From JBFELO01 sp041552055 (GTDB lineage: Bacteria > Acidobacteriota > Thermoanaerobaculia > Thermoanaerobaculales > Sulfomarinibacteraceae): a stretch of DNA of 14,141 nucleotides. Under the pieces are notes generated by a model. The model was not told the DNA's origin. It made no database searches and saw only the letters and a list, made by a program, of their open reading frames with translations. Numbering within the stretch: position 1 is the stretch's first letter; each line of letters starts with the position of its first letter. The stretch spans positions 1 to 14,141 of the forward strand of contig JBFELO010000121.1 of assembly GCA_041552055.1 (NCBI GenBank), written 5' to 3'. The translations under genes were made by a program, and so were the position numbers. Below, piece by piece: positions 5,690-14,141 of the stretch.

Positions 5690-6864
5690 ACGACGTTCTC
5701 TACCTGGCGTGGCGGTATCTGCGGTTCAACCGCGGCAAGGCCGCGGTGCTGGTCGGATCCATCAGCCTGATTCTGTTTCTCCCGGCCGCGCTGCAGGTGG
5801 TGGTGCGGGAGGCGGCGCGTGCCCTGACCGCGCGTGCCGACGCGACGCCGCTGCTGCTGGGTGCCCGCGGCAGCGCGGTCGACCTGACCCTGGGCGCGCT
5901 CTACTTCCGCGAGCCCTCGCTGGATCCGACGTCCTACGTCGAGGCAGAACGTGTCGCCGGCTCCGGGTTGGCCAGGGCGATCCCGCTCCACCTGCGGTAC
6001 GAGGTCCGGGGCCGCCGAATCGTCGGAACGACTCTCGACTACCTCGACTTCCGAAGGCTCGAGGTGGCGTCCGGACGGCTTTTTGCCATGCTCGGCGAGT
6101 GCATCCTGGGCGCCAAGGCGGCCCGTGATTTGAGTGTCGGGGTGGGCGACCATGTGTTGTCGAGCCCGGTGAGCGCGTTTGATGTGGCCGGTGGATTCCC
6201 GCTGAAGATGCCGGTGGTGGGGGTGCTGGCGATCACGGGAACGCCGGACGACGATGTGGTCTTTGTCGACCTCAAGACCTCGTGGGTGATCGCGGGCCTG
6301 GCCCACGGACACCAAGACGTCACCGCCCCGGAGGCGTCGAGCGGAGTCCTGTCGCGCACCGAAGACAACGTGGTTGCCAACGCCTCGGTGCTGTCCTACA
6401 CCGAGATCACCCCCGACAACATCGACTCCTTCCACTTCCACGGGGACCCGGACGCTTTTCCAGTGGACGCGGTGCTCGCCGTGCCCGGCGACCGCAAGTC
6501 CGGCGTGGTGCTGCGCGGCCGCTACCAGGAACCCGACCAGACGGTTCAGATGGTGGTGCCGCGGGCGGTGGTGGACGACCTCGTGGACACCATGTTTTCG
6601 GTGCGCAACGTGATGCTCGCGGTGAGCCTGGGCCTGGGGCTCGCAACCATCGCTACGGCGGCGCTGGTGTTCGCGTTGTCGGTGCGGTTGCGACGCCGAG
6701 AGATCGAGACGATGCGAAAGATTGGTGCGCCGAGGCGACGGGTACGGGCGATCCTGGCGAGTGAGGTCCTGATCGTGGTGGTGGCCAGCATCGCCATCGC
6801 CGCCGCCCTGACCGCGGTGGTGAGCCGGTTCGGCGGCGTGCTGCTGCGGATGCTCGGAACCTGA
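5686..6864 (+). CDS. ABC transporter permease, FtsX/MacB-like
   Basis: The product has 392 residues: a transmembrane helix at about 18-40, a large periplasmic domain (41-305), a second helix (307-333), a cytoplasmic coupling loop with RRREIETMRKIGA (337-349), and a third helix (357-380). Usual FtsX/MacB permeases have a fourth helix, which is not seen here. The periplasmic blocks LLGARGSAVDLTLGALYF and RRIVGTTLDYLDF, and VVGVLAITGTPDDD later, recall the permeases of a MacB-like group next to small periplasmic proteins, some zinc-regulated in Pseudomonas; this is from memory, not a search. It pairs with the ATPase at 4528. Its start overlaps the GxxExxY stop. Only AAGG directly abuts the start, so it probably relies on translational coupling to the inserted gene. 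Substrate unknown. Confidence 0.85.
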   Translation: MNDVLYLAWRYLRFNRGKAAVLVGSISLILFLPAALQVVVREAARALTARADATPLLLGARGSAVDLTLGALYFREPSLDPTSYVEAERVAGSGLARAIPLHLRYEVRGRRIVGTTLDYLDFRRLEVASGRLFAMLGECILGAKAARDLSVGVGDHVLSSPVSAFDVAGGFPLKMPVVGVLAITGTPDDDVVFVDLKTSWVIAGLAHGHQDVTAPEASSGVLSRTEDNVVANASVLSYTEITPDNIDSFHFHGDPDAFPVDAVLAVPGDRKSGVVLRGRYQEPDQTVQMVVPRAVVDDLVDTMFSVRNVMLAVSLGLGLATIATAALVFALSVRLRRREIETMRKIGAPRRRVRAILASEVLIVVVASIAIAAALTAVVSRFGGVLLRMLGT

Positions 6865-6963
6865 CTCCAGGATGCCCGCAGCGGTTTGAAGAAATGCCCA
6901 CTCGTCCTCCCACGTTACCGACGTGAGAGAGTGGGGCGTTCGATTGGAGTCCGATCGAGAGGT

Positions 6964-6968
6964 GGAGG
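6964..6968 (+). promoter_or_regulatory. Shine-Dalgarno GGAGG selecting ATG 6974
   Basis: GGAGG lies 5 bases before ATG 6974 and only 2 before ATG 6971. It also argues against the upstream GTG 6923, which would place 17 charged residues before the signal peptide. Confidence 0.6.
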
Positions 6969-6973
6969 GAATG

Positions 6974-7546
6974 ATGGTCCGAGCCTTCGGAAGTGCGGTC
7001 GCGGCGGTGCTGTTGGCAGCACCGGCTGCGGCGCAGCAGGTCTTCGTCGACTATGACCGCGGCATGGATCGTGCCGCGTACACGACCTTCGACTGGGCGC
7101 CGACGCCGGAGACATCGCTCGAGGACGTCGACCCCGTGCTCCACTCCCAGGTCAAGAACGCGATCGAGTTCTACCTCAGTCAGGGTGGGCTCGCCCAGGC
7201 GGATGAGGGTATGCCGGACCTTCTGGTGACCTATCACACCGGGGTGACGGGTCTGGTGCGTCTCGACGCCGCGAGCTACGGCTACGACTACGGGCCGGAC
7301 TGGACGTGGGACCAGGCGTGGGGCGACGCGGCCGGCGACTTCGACCAGAAGGTGAAGACCTACCCCCGAGGGACGCTCATCATCGACATCTGGGATCTGA
7401 AGGCGGAGCGGGTGGTGTGGCGGGGCACCGTGGTTGGCCTCGTGCCCAGGGACCCGGGCTCGGCCGCGGACGAGATCCACGCGGCGCTGACGGCAATCGT
7501 CGCCAGGTGGCGAGACATGTATCAAAGCGTCGAGGAAGGGGGGTGA
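6974..7546 (+). CDS. DUF4136 domain secreted protein (first of tandem pair)
   Basis: The product has 190 residues. A signal peptide ends in AAPAAAQ (cleavage near residue 20). The mature part shows the DUF4136 pattern: VFVDYDRGMDRAAYTTFDW at the start, PDLLVTYHTG in the middle (81-90), TLIIDIWDLKAERVVWRGTVVG (134-155), and a C-terminal helix with AIVARWRDMY. DUF4136 proteins are exported, often lipidated, and of unknown function; this one lacks a lipobox. It shares the same order of blocks with the next gene, so the two are paralogues. Residues 98-118 are rich in Tyr, Trp and Asp, and this is where the two copies differ most. Confidence 0.82.
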   Translation: MVRAFGSAVAAVLLAAPAAAQQVFVDYDRGMDRAAYTTFDWAPTPETSLEDVDPVLHSQVKNAIEFYLSQGGLAQADEGMPDLLVTYHTGVTGLVRLDAASYGYDYGPDWTWDQAWGDAAGDFDQKVKTYPRGTLIIDIWDLKAERVVWRGTVVGLVPRDPGSAADEIHAALTAIVARWRDMYQSVEEGG

Positions 7547-7594
7547 CGACCGAGCCCTGGAATTCCTACGGGGGCGCGCGCATTATCTTACATT

Positions 7595-7608
7595 GCGCCA
7601 GCTGGCGC
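7595..7608. promoter_or_regulatory. 14-bp perfect palindrome before the second DUF4136 gene
   Basis: GCGCCAGCTGGCGC is a perfect palindrome 22 bases before the start codon, just upstream of the GGAGGA ribosome site (7621-7626). An A/T-rich stretch with TATCTT (7584-7589) just upstream could be a -10 element, although no -35 partner is evident. It may be an operator or a leader hairpin; this is inference. Confidence 0.35.
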
Positions 7609-7630
7609 GGAAAACACCACGGAGGAAGCA

Positions 7631-8182
7631 ATGAAAAAAGCACTTGGAATCGCAGCGGTTGTGCTCCTTCTCGCCATGCCGGCGGCGGCGCAGAAGGTCA
7701 ACATCGACTACGCTCACGACTTCGACTTCGACGCCGTCAAGACGTTCCAGTACGTCGACAGCTCGGAGTCGGACATCAGGAACGAAATGATGCACGGGCG
7801 CATCGTCGACGCGCTCAAGCGGGAGCTCAGGGAGGGCGGCCTCACCGAGGTCACGTCGGACCCCGATCTTCTCGTCACCTACCACGCGACGACCAAGGAG
7901 AACACGGTCTACAACACCACCAACTTCGGCTACGGCGGCTACCACGGCGGCTGGTACGGCTACGGAGGGGGAATGGGGACCTCCACGACCACCGCTTCGA
8001 ACTACACCGAGGGAACTCTGATCTTCGACGCCTACGACCCGGTCGAGAAGAAGATGGTGTGGCGCGGCACCGGTACCGTGACGGTCAAATCCAAGCCGGA
8101 GAAGCAGACCAAGCAGATCGACAAGATCCTGGACAAGCTCGGCAAGAGGTGGGACAAGATCATCAAGGAACAGGGCAAGTAA
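7631..8182 (+). CDS. DUF4136 domain secreted protein (second of tandem pair)
   Basis: The product has 183 residues. A clear signal peptide (MKKALGIAAV then LLLAMPAAAQ) is cut near residue 20. The DUF4136 blocks are VNIDYAHDFDFDAVKTFQY (23-41), DPDLLVTYHATT (78-89), TLIFDAYDPVEKKMVWRGTGT (129-149) and a Lys-rich C-terminal helix. Between blocks two and three lies a Gly/Tyr-rich stretch (about 100-115: GYGGYHGGWYGYGGGMG), as often seen in DUF4136 proteins. A good ribosome site (GGAGGA, 7621-7626) precedes the start. The gap of 84 bases from the paralogue, with a palindrome, suggests it can be transcribed separately. Function unknown. Confidence 0.85.
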   Translation: MKKALGIAAVVLLLAMPAAAQKVNIDYAHDFDFDAVKTFQYVDSSESDIRNEMMHGRIVDALKRELREGGLTEVTSDPDLLVTYHATTKENTVYNTTNFGYGGYHGGWYGYGGGMGTSTTTASNYTEGTLIFDAYDPVEKKMVWRGTGTVTVKSKPEKQTKQIDKILDKLGKRWDKIIKEQGK

Positions 8183-8203
8183 ACTCAATCGATCGGACGT
8201 AGT

Positions 8204-8230
8204 CGAGGGCGGGGCGCGACCCCGCCCTCG
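8204..8230 (+). terminator. Strong hairpin after the DUF4136 pair
   Basis: CGAGGGCGGGG and CCCCGCCCTCG form a perfect 11-bp stem with a 5-base loop (CGCGA). It begins 21 bases after the stop codon. The following bases are TTGCGTCTGT, so there is no true T-run. It is probably a terminator or 3' end stabiliser for the DUF4136 transcript. Confidence 0.65.
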
Positions 8231-8254
8231 TTGCGTCTGTAATGGGGATCACAG

Positions 8255-8267
8255 CCAGATGATCTGG
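8255..8267. promoter_or_regulatory. Short palindrome upstream of the kinase gene
   Basis: CCAGAT-G-ATCTGG is a 6-1-6 palindrome 132 bases before the kinase start. It might be an operator, but inverted repeats of this size are common by chance. Confidence 0.2.
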
Positions 8268-8399
8268 TCTCGACACGGGGGACGAGCCCACCGTACTCCA
8301 AACCTCATCATCGCAGCAGGAGGACGGTGAGAAGTACGGGCCAGGTCTGGCTCCGGGTGGTCGAGCAGATGCTGCTATCGTACGGGTCGGCAGGTCGAG

Positions 8400-11120
<2,721 letters not shown>

Positions 11121-11128
11121 CGGCTGAG

Positions 11129-13096
11129 TCACCGTCCCCCCGACGGATCGTCCGCTGCGGGCGCTCCCTCCTCGAACCACTTCCTCGGCTTGGCGAGGTG
11201 CAGCTTGGTCTTGCCGTCGGTCAGGGCGATTCCCGCCGACAACTTGCCGTAACGTGCGAAGATCCGGCCGTTAGCCATCTTGTCGGCCACCCGCAGATCT
11301 CCGAGCAGCTCGAGCTTGTCGCCTGTGATCACCATGTTCGTGACGGCCAACAGGTTCGGCTCCATGTCGAGGTCGAACTTCCCGTCCACGTTCTTGACGT
11401 TGGGCATCAACGACATCCACTTGGGCGGCTTGGTGAAGTCGTTGATCATGGCCACCACCGCGCTCGTGTCGTACATCCGTAATCGCAGCGATCCGTTCAC
11501 CGTCATCGGTTTGCTGAAGACCGCGGTACCGCGGTCGACCTGGATGGAGCACCACCACGGTTCGGGAGCCTTCCTGGCCTTTGGCGGGGCTTTGCCCACC
11601 ACGTTGTCGACGCTGACGGTCGTGTCGGAGACCTCGAAACGCCGTGCCTCGAGATCGCCCTGGCTGAGGTTGGCCAGGACAGCGAGGTCTGCGTGCATCG
11701 GAACGTCCCGGACGATCAGGTCGATGTCCTTTGCATCCACGGCGACTCGACCGACGGCGGTCGCGGATGCGTCGATGGCTAGCGAGCCCTCGACCTGACC
11801 CGATCCGGAGACGATCGAGACGTTTTCCTGGGGTGGCAGCAGCCCCGCGAGCACGCTGACGTCGAGCAGCTCGGTCCTCGGGAGTTCGATCGCGACCGAC
11901 GTGGGTTGGGAACCTCCGAAGAGCACGAAATCGGACCATGACGCATCGAGGGAGAGACCGGCCCCTTCGACTCCCACCGAGGCGTTCGACGGATCCACCA
12001 GTGAAAACTGATCGAATTCCACCCGGACGTCGGTGACGTTGGCGCCGTCCTTTCTGGTGGTGGTCCCGTCGACCGTGGCGGACCCGTGTGCGTCCAAGGC
12101 CATGACCCTCGCGTTGAAGTTGTCCGACTGCAGCGTGAAGCCGCTCCCGGGTTGCAGAGCACCGCGTTTGAGTTCGAGCGTGGCATCGAGAGCACCGGTG
12201 CCGAAGGTGGTCAGGCCCGGGACGAATCGGGCCTTCACCGCGCCCTTTTCGAACAGGTTGCCGCGGATGGCGAATGACCCCGAAACGCCGGCGATGATCT
12301 GGGGCACCTTTGCGCCCTTGGGGGGAAAAGGCTGCCAACGGGAGCGGACGTCGAGGTCGAGGTCGTCGCTGGCGACCTCGGAGTCGATCAGCAGCCGCGT
12401 CGATCGGAGATCGAGGGTGGCCTTGCGGATCCGGATCGACTCGCGCAGCTTGAAGGTCATTGCACCGCCGACGTGACCGTTGCCCTCGAGCCGCAGCCGA
12501 TCAACGGCGACCAGGATGTCACCCTCGATGTCGACACCGCCCATCCGAATAGTCCACGGGGCGCGGCGCTTCTTCTTGCGCGGGTAGAGCTCCTCGGGCT
12601 TCGGATCCGGCGGGTTGGTGAGCCCCGGGATCTCGGGGAAGAAATCGGCCCCGGCGATCGGCTTGGGAGCCTCCTCCTCGGACTCCGAATCCGCGGGGCG
12701 GACAAAGTCCAGGCGACTGCGCAGGCGGAAGTCCACGTCGGTGCCGTTCACGTTTCGAATGTGCAGGGTCTTGAGCGGCAGCTTGAGAAGGCTGATCACG
12801 GCGCGGACCTCGCGCACCTCCAGGTAGAACTGGACCTTGCGGCTCTGGTTGCGCATGGAAAAGCCTTCGACATGCACCACGCCCGGGAAGTACGTCGTGG
12901 CCGACGACCACTGGATCAGCATTTTCTCCGGCTTGCGGTTGATCTGATCGGACATGAACTGCGACCGGAGGCCGAGGTTGGCGACGACGACGTAGATGAC
13001 CTCGAACGCCGCGAGAGCGATCACGATACCCAGGAGCCGACGTCTGAGGCGAGGTCGAGGGGGCGGGTCCGGATCGGCTTTCGGATCCTGGGTCAT
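11129..13096 (-). CDS. AsmA/TamB-like envelope protein
   Basis: The product has 655 residues. A Pro-rich cytoplasmic N-terminus and an Arg cluster (RPRLRRR) precede one membrane helix (about 21-39). The rest is a long run of beta strands typical of AsmA/DUF748-like proteins: FPGVVHVEGFSMRNQ near the start, LKTLHIRNVNGTDVDFRLRS, repeated short strands ending in V-x-G-x-G (VSGSGQVEGSLAI), and a C-terminal MNGRIFARYGKLSAGIAL-like stretch. A charged linker at about 137-180 interrupts the fold (EEEAPKP and RKKKRR). AsmA-like proteins span the periplasm and are linked to lipid transfer or outer-membrane assembly; this role is inferred. The start at 13096 has GGAG six bases upstream; an earlier ATG at 13135 has none. 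It converges on the kinase gene with 8 bases between stops. Confidence 0.7.
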   Translation of the reverse strand: MTQDPKADPDPPPRPRLRRRLLGIVIALAAFEVIYVVVANLGLRSQFMSDQINRKPEKMLIQWSSATTYFPGVVHVEGFSMRNQSRKVQFYLEVREVRAVISLLKLPLKTLHIRNVNGTDVDFRLRSRLDFVRPADSESEEEAPKPIAGADFFPEIPGLTNPPDPKPEELYPRKKKRRAPWTIRMGGVDIEGDILVAVDRLRLEGNGHVGGAMTFKLRESIRIRKATLDLRSTRLLIDSEVASDDLDLDVRSRWQPFPPKGAKVPQIIAGVSGSFAIRGNLFEKGAVKARFVPGLTTFGTGALDATLELKRGALQPGSGFTLQSDNFNARVMALDAHGSATVDGTTTRKDGANVTDVRVEFDQFSLVDPSNASVGVEGAGLSLDASWSDFVLFGGSQPTSVAIELPRTELLDVSVLAGLLPPQENVSIVSGSGQVEGSLAIDASATAVGRVAVDAKDIDLIVRDVPMHADLAVLANLSQGDLEARRFEVSDTTVSVDNVVGKAPPKARKAPEPWWCSIQVDRGTAVFSKPMTVNGSLRLRMYDTSAVVAMINDFTKPPKWMSLMPNVKNVDGKFDLDMEPNLLAVTNMVITGDKLELLGDLRVADKMANGRIFARYGKLSAGIALTDGKTKLHLAKPRKWFEEGAPAADDPSGGR

Positions 13097-13102
13097 GGCG
13101 TA

Positions 13103-13106
13103 CTCC
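13103..13106 (-). promoter_or_regulatory. Shine-Dalgarno GGAG selecting ATG 13096 (minus strand)
   Basis: On the minus strand GGAG lies 6 bases before ATG 13096. The alternative start at 13135 has no such element, so the shorter form is favoured. A TAGAAT hexamer further upstream on this strand (around 13118-13123) could be a -10 box, with no clear -35. Confidence 0.55.
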
Positions 13107-13204
13107 GTGGGCGGCCATTCTACAGGATGGTTCATCAGCGGCCGCTGCAGGAGGCCGGTGAGAAGTACATGTCACGCCTATCACCACTACTCAGGCTCCC
13201 GCGG

Positions 13205-13223
13205 TTCCCATTCCCGTCCCCGT
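13205..13223. repeat. C-rich arm complementary to the GGGNAC array
   Basis: TTCCCATTCCCGTCCCCGT pairs with 13305-13323 in 18 of 19 positions; the one mismatch is A13210 against C13318. The arms are 81 bases apart. This is the same layout as at 1358-1440, with different unit sequence. Confidence 0.8.
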
Positions 13224-13300
13224 GCGGCGCCTCCCGACAGATTACAGAAGCTTGTCTCTCTGAATCAGATGACACGCAGAGCCGAGAGCCCCGGTCTTCC

Positions 13301-13330
13301 GGGAACGGGGACGGGAACGGGAACGGGTAC
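13301..13330 (+). repeat. GGGNAC hexamer array, G-quadruplex motif
   Basis: Five units in tandem: GGGAAC, GGGGAC, GGGAAC, GGGAAC, GGGTAC. The array has five runs of three or more G separated by 2-3 bases, which meets the standard G3+N1-7 quadruplex pattern on the + strand. It ends 108 bases before the start of the cysteine-rich protein gene. Confidence 0.85.
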
Positions 13331-13428
13331 GACAGAACGGCCAACCCGACACAGGGGGATAGGCACTGTACGGGGAGACCATGTCACCGGACTCCAATCA
13401 GGTATGCTTACGAGGACGAATTTCGATC

Positions 13429-13433
13429 GGAGG
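13429..13433 (+). promoter_or_regulatory. Shine-Dalgarno GGAGG for ATG 13439
   Basis: GGAGG lies 5 bases before ATG 13439. It fixes the start of the small gene within a longer open frame that extends upstream through the AsmA gene on the opposite strand. Confidence 0.7.
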
Positions 13434-13438
13434 CCATC

Positions 13439-13723
13439 ATGACCCGAAGGTTGCGTGTCGTGCTGCTGTGTGTCGCTGTCATCGGGGCCGGAATGGTCGC
13501 GACGTCGTTGCTCGCGGATTCGACCCAGGCCTCGACCACGGCAGAGGAGAAATGCTGCTTCACCAACCCCCGTTTCACCGGGGTGTGCGTGGTGACGCCC
13601 ACCGAGGACGAGACCTGTAGCGGCATCCTCGCTTATCTCAACAACCCCAACTCGGTGGGCAAGCCGTACTGCGGCGGAACCACCATCCGCGGCGGCTGGG
13701 CGCAAGTGGAGTGTAAGGAATAG
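13439..13723 (+). CDS. Small secreted cysteine-rich protein
   Basis: The product has 94 residues. A basic start (MTRRLR) and a hydrophobic stretch (7-25) form a signal peptide, with likely cleavage around TQA-ST (31). The mature part of about 60 residues has six cysteines (39, 40, 50, 60, 78, 92), enough for three disulfides, and ends in GGTTIRGGWAQVECKE. The pattern KCCFTNPRFTGVC, then ETCSGILAYLNNPNSVGKPYC, is ordered and does not look like noise. I have no firm family name. The start is set by GGAGG at 13429. The gene stands alone, behind the GGGNAC array and before a cluster of hairpins. It could be a small extracellular or periplasmic binding or structural protein; the function is not known. 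Confidence 0.75.
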   Translation: MTRRLRVVLLCVAVIGAGMVATSLLADSTQASTTAEEKCCFTNPRFTGVCVVTPTEDETCSGILAYLNNPNSVGKPYCGGTTIRGGWAQVECKE

Positions 13724-13789
13724 GCGTCACTCCGACGACGTGAGTGCGCTCGCCATCCGACCCCACCAGTCCGTGATTCCAGTTCCGCC

Positions 13790-13811
13790 GCTCGCGGCTG
13801 ACGCCGCGAGC
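13790..13811. repeat. Hairpin 1 of 3 (9-bp stem)
   Basis: GCTCGCGGC and GCCGCGAGC pair perfectly around the loop TGAC. It lies 66 bases after the stop of the cysteine-rich gene. Confidence 0.7.
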
Positions 13812-13835
13812 ACGGTGCATCGCGCCTGCCATCTC

Positions 13836-13851
13836 CGAGTGCAAGCACTCG
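13836..13851. repeat. Hairpin 2 of 3 (7-bp inverted repeat)
   Basis: CGAGTGC and GCACTCG flank only AA. As RNA the loop would need to open, so it may be better seen as a DNA palindrome and possible protein site. Confidence 0.6.
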
Positions 13852-13874
13852 TCGACGGCCGCCGCTCCGCTCCT

Positions 13875-13893
13875 CGCCCGCCTGCGGCGGGCG
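13875..13893. repeat. Hairpin 3 of 3 (8-bp stem)
   Basis: CGCCCGCC and GGCGGGCG pair perfectly around the loop TGC, giving a very stable stem. No T-run follows directly. Confidence 0.7.
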
Positions 13894-13904
13894 TCGGGAA
13901 GGAC

Positions 13905-13930
13905 GGTTGCCACGTCCCAACCCTCTTTTT
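13905..13930 (+). terminator. Weak rho-independent terminator
   Basis: GGTTG (13905-13909) pairs with CAACC (13918-13922) and is followed by CTCTTTTT, with five T at 13926-13930. The stem is only five pairs, so the call is tentative. It would end transcription of the cysteine-rich gene together with the hairpin cluster. Confidence 0.4.
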
Positions 13931-14141
13931 GTGATTATCGTGCCAAGCGCCGCCCCTCTCGCTGCGTGTTCGCCCTCGTCATCGTCGCCATGATCACGAG
14001 ATCAATGGCTCCTCGACTCGGACTCACACTGCACCGAGAGGGACACCTTTGGCGCGATCCGCTTCGCGGGGTCGTCGCAATGGGAGGAGTGATGCACTCG
14101 GCGGCAGCGCCTGGGGCGCTTCGAGGGCACGGGCTCACGCC

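Larger units (their letters stand above)
13136..13438. other. Divergent intergenic region with hexamer hairpin
   Basis: There is no convincing gene. The region separates the minus-strand AsmA-like gene from the plus-strand cysteine-rich gene. It holds a C-rich arm (13205-13223), an 81-base spacer and a GGGNAC array (13301-13330). A TATGCT hexamer at 13403-13408 may be a -10 element for the downstream gene, but no -35 was found. A long open frame enters from inside the AsmA gene, but it is a shadow. Confidence 0.65.
13724..14141. other. 418-base tail: hairpin cluster, weak terminator, possible partial gene
   Basis: No secure gene is seen. The region holds three perfect short hairpins (13790-13893), a weak terminator (13905-13930) and, on the + strand, a frame open from about 13966 to the window end with ATGs at 13990, 14005, 14080 and 14092. 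GGAGG at 14083-14087 precedes ATG 14092. It could be the start of a gene leaving the window, but the peptide has no feature I recognise. An opposite-strand frame of 67 codons is equally unconvincing. Confidence 0.5.

Noticed and set aside
6923..6973. GTG 6923 as start of the first DUF4136 gene
   Set aside because: It would put a charged stretch ahead of the signal peptide, while ATG 6974 has GGAGG at good spacing.
13097..13135. ATG 13135 as start of the AsmA-like gene (minus strand)
   Set aside because: No ribosome site precedes it; ATG 13096 has GGAG at 6 bases.
12473..13438. N-terminal extension of the cysteine-rich gene in the same frame
   Set aside because: It is antisense to the AsmA-like gene, and the signal peptide with GGAGG only makes sense from ATG 13439.
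13935..14138. 67-codon minus-strand frame at the window end
   Set aside because: There is no ribosome site and no recognisable domain; composition is like the other shadow frames.

Overview
The window is high-GC bacterial DNA with tightly packed genes. Three things suggest an Acidobacteriota-type genome, perhaps Thermoanaerobaculia-like: a Ser/Thr kinase with a many-pass membrane tail, tandem DUF4136 proteins, and intergenic tandem-repeat hairpins. This is inference from gene content; there is no rRNA or other marker here to fix the taxon. I saw no tRNA, rRNA or CRISPR array.

Left part (1-1505). A repeat-rich leader with three kinds of heptamer tandem repeat precedes a two-gene unit: a DUF2059 lipoprotein and a glycine-zipper envelope protein, overlapping by ATGA. 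A second intergenic region holds a GGNNAC hexamer array with a complementary C-rich arm.

Central operon (1506-6864). Five + strand genes have overlapping stops and starts: a membrane-anchored PpiC-type prolyl isomerase, a 722-residue HupE/UreJ-like membrane protein that has lost most of its histidine motifs and gained a soluble C-terminal domain, a LolD/MacB-type ABC ATPase, a GxxExxY protein, and the FtsX/MacB-like ABC permease. The GxxExxY gene is much poorer in GC and is bracketed by a perfect 17-bp inverted repeat (5194-5210 and 5659-5675) built from CACAGATG units. It looks like a small mobile cassette inserted between ATPase and permease. The repeats are translated into the tails of the ATPase and of the GxxExxY protein, and the cassette ends in an ATGA overlap with the permease, so translational coupling is kept.

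Middle (6974-11120). Two tandem DUF4136 secreted proteins are followed by a strong 11-bp hairpin, then a 906-residue receptor-type Ser/Thr kinase with about ten predicted membrane segments.

Right part (11129-14141). A minus-strand AsmA-like envelope protein converges on the kinase gene. A third hexamer array follows, with a G-quadruplex pattern and an 18/19 complementary arm. It lies upstream of a 94-residue secreted cysteine-rich protein. The last 418 bases hold three perfect hairpins in a row, a weak terminator and possibly the start of a gene leaving the window.

The best candidates for something new are the GxxExxY/inverted-repeat cassette, the locus-homogenised short-repeat hairpins upstream of + strand genes, the PpiC-HupE-like-ABC operon, and the small cysteine-rich exported protein.
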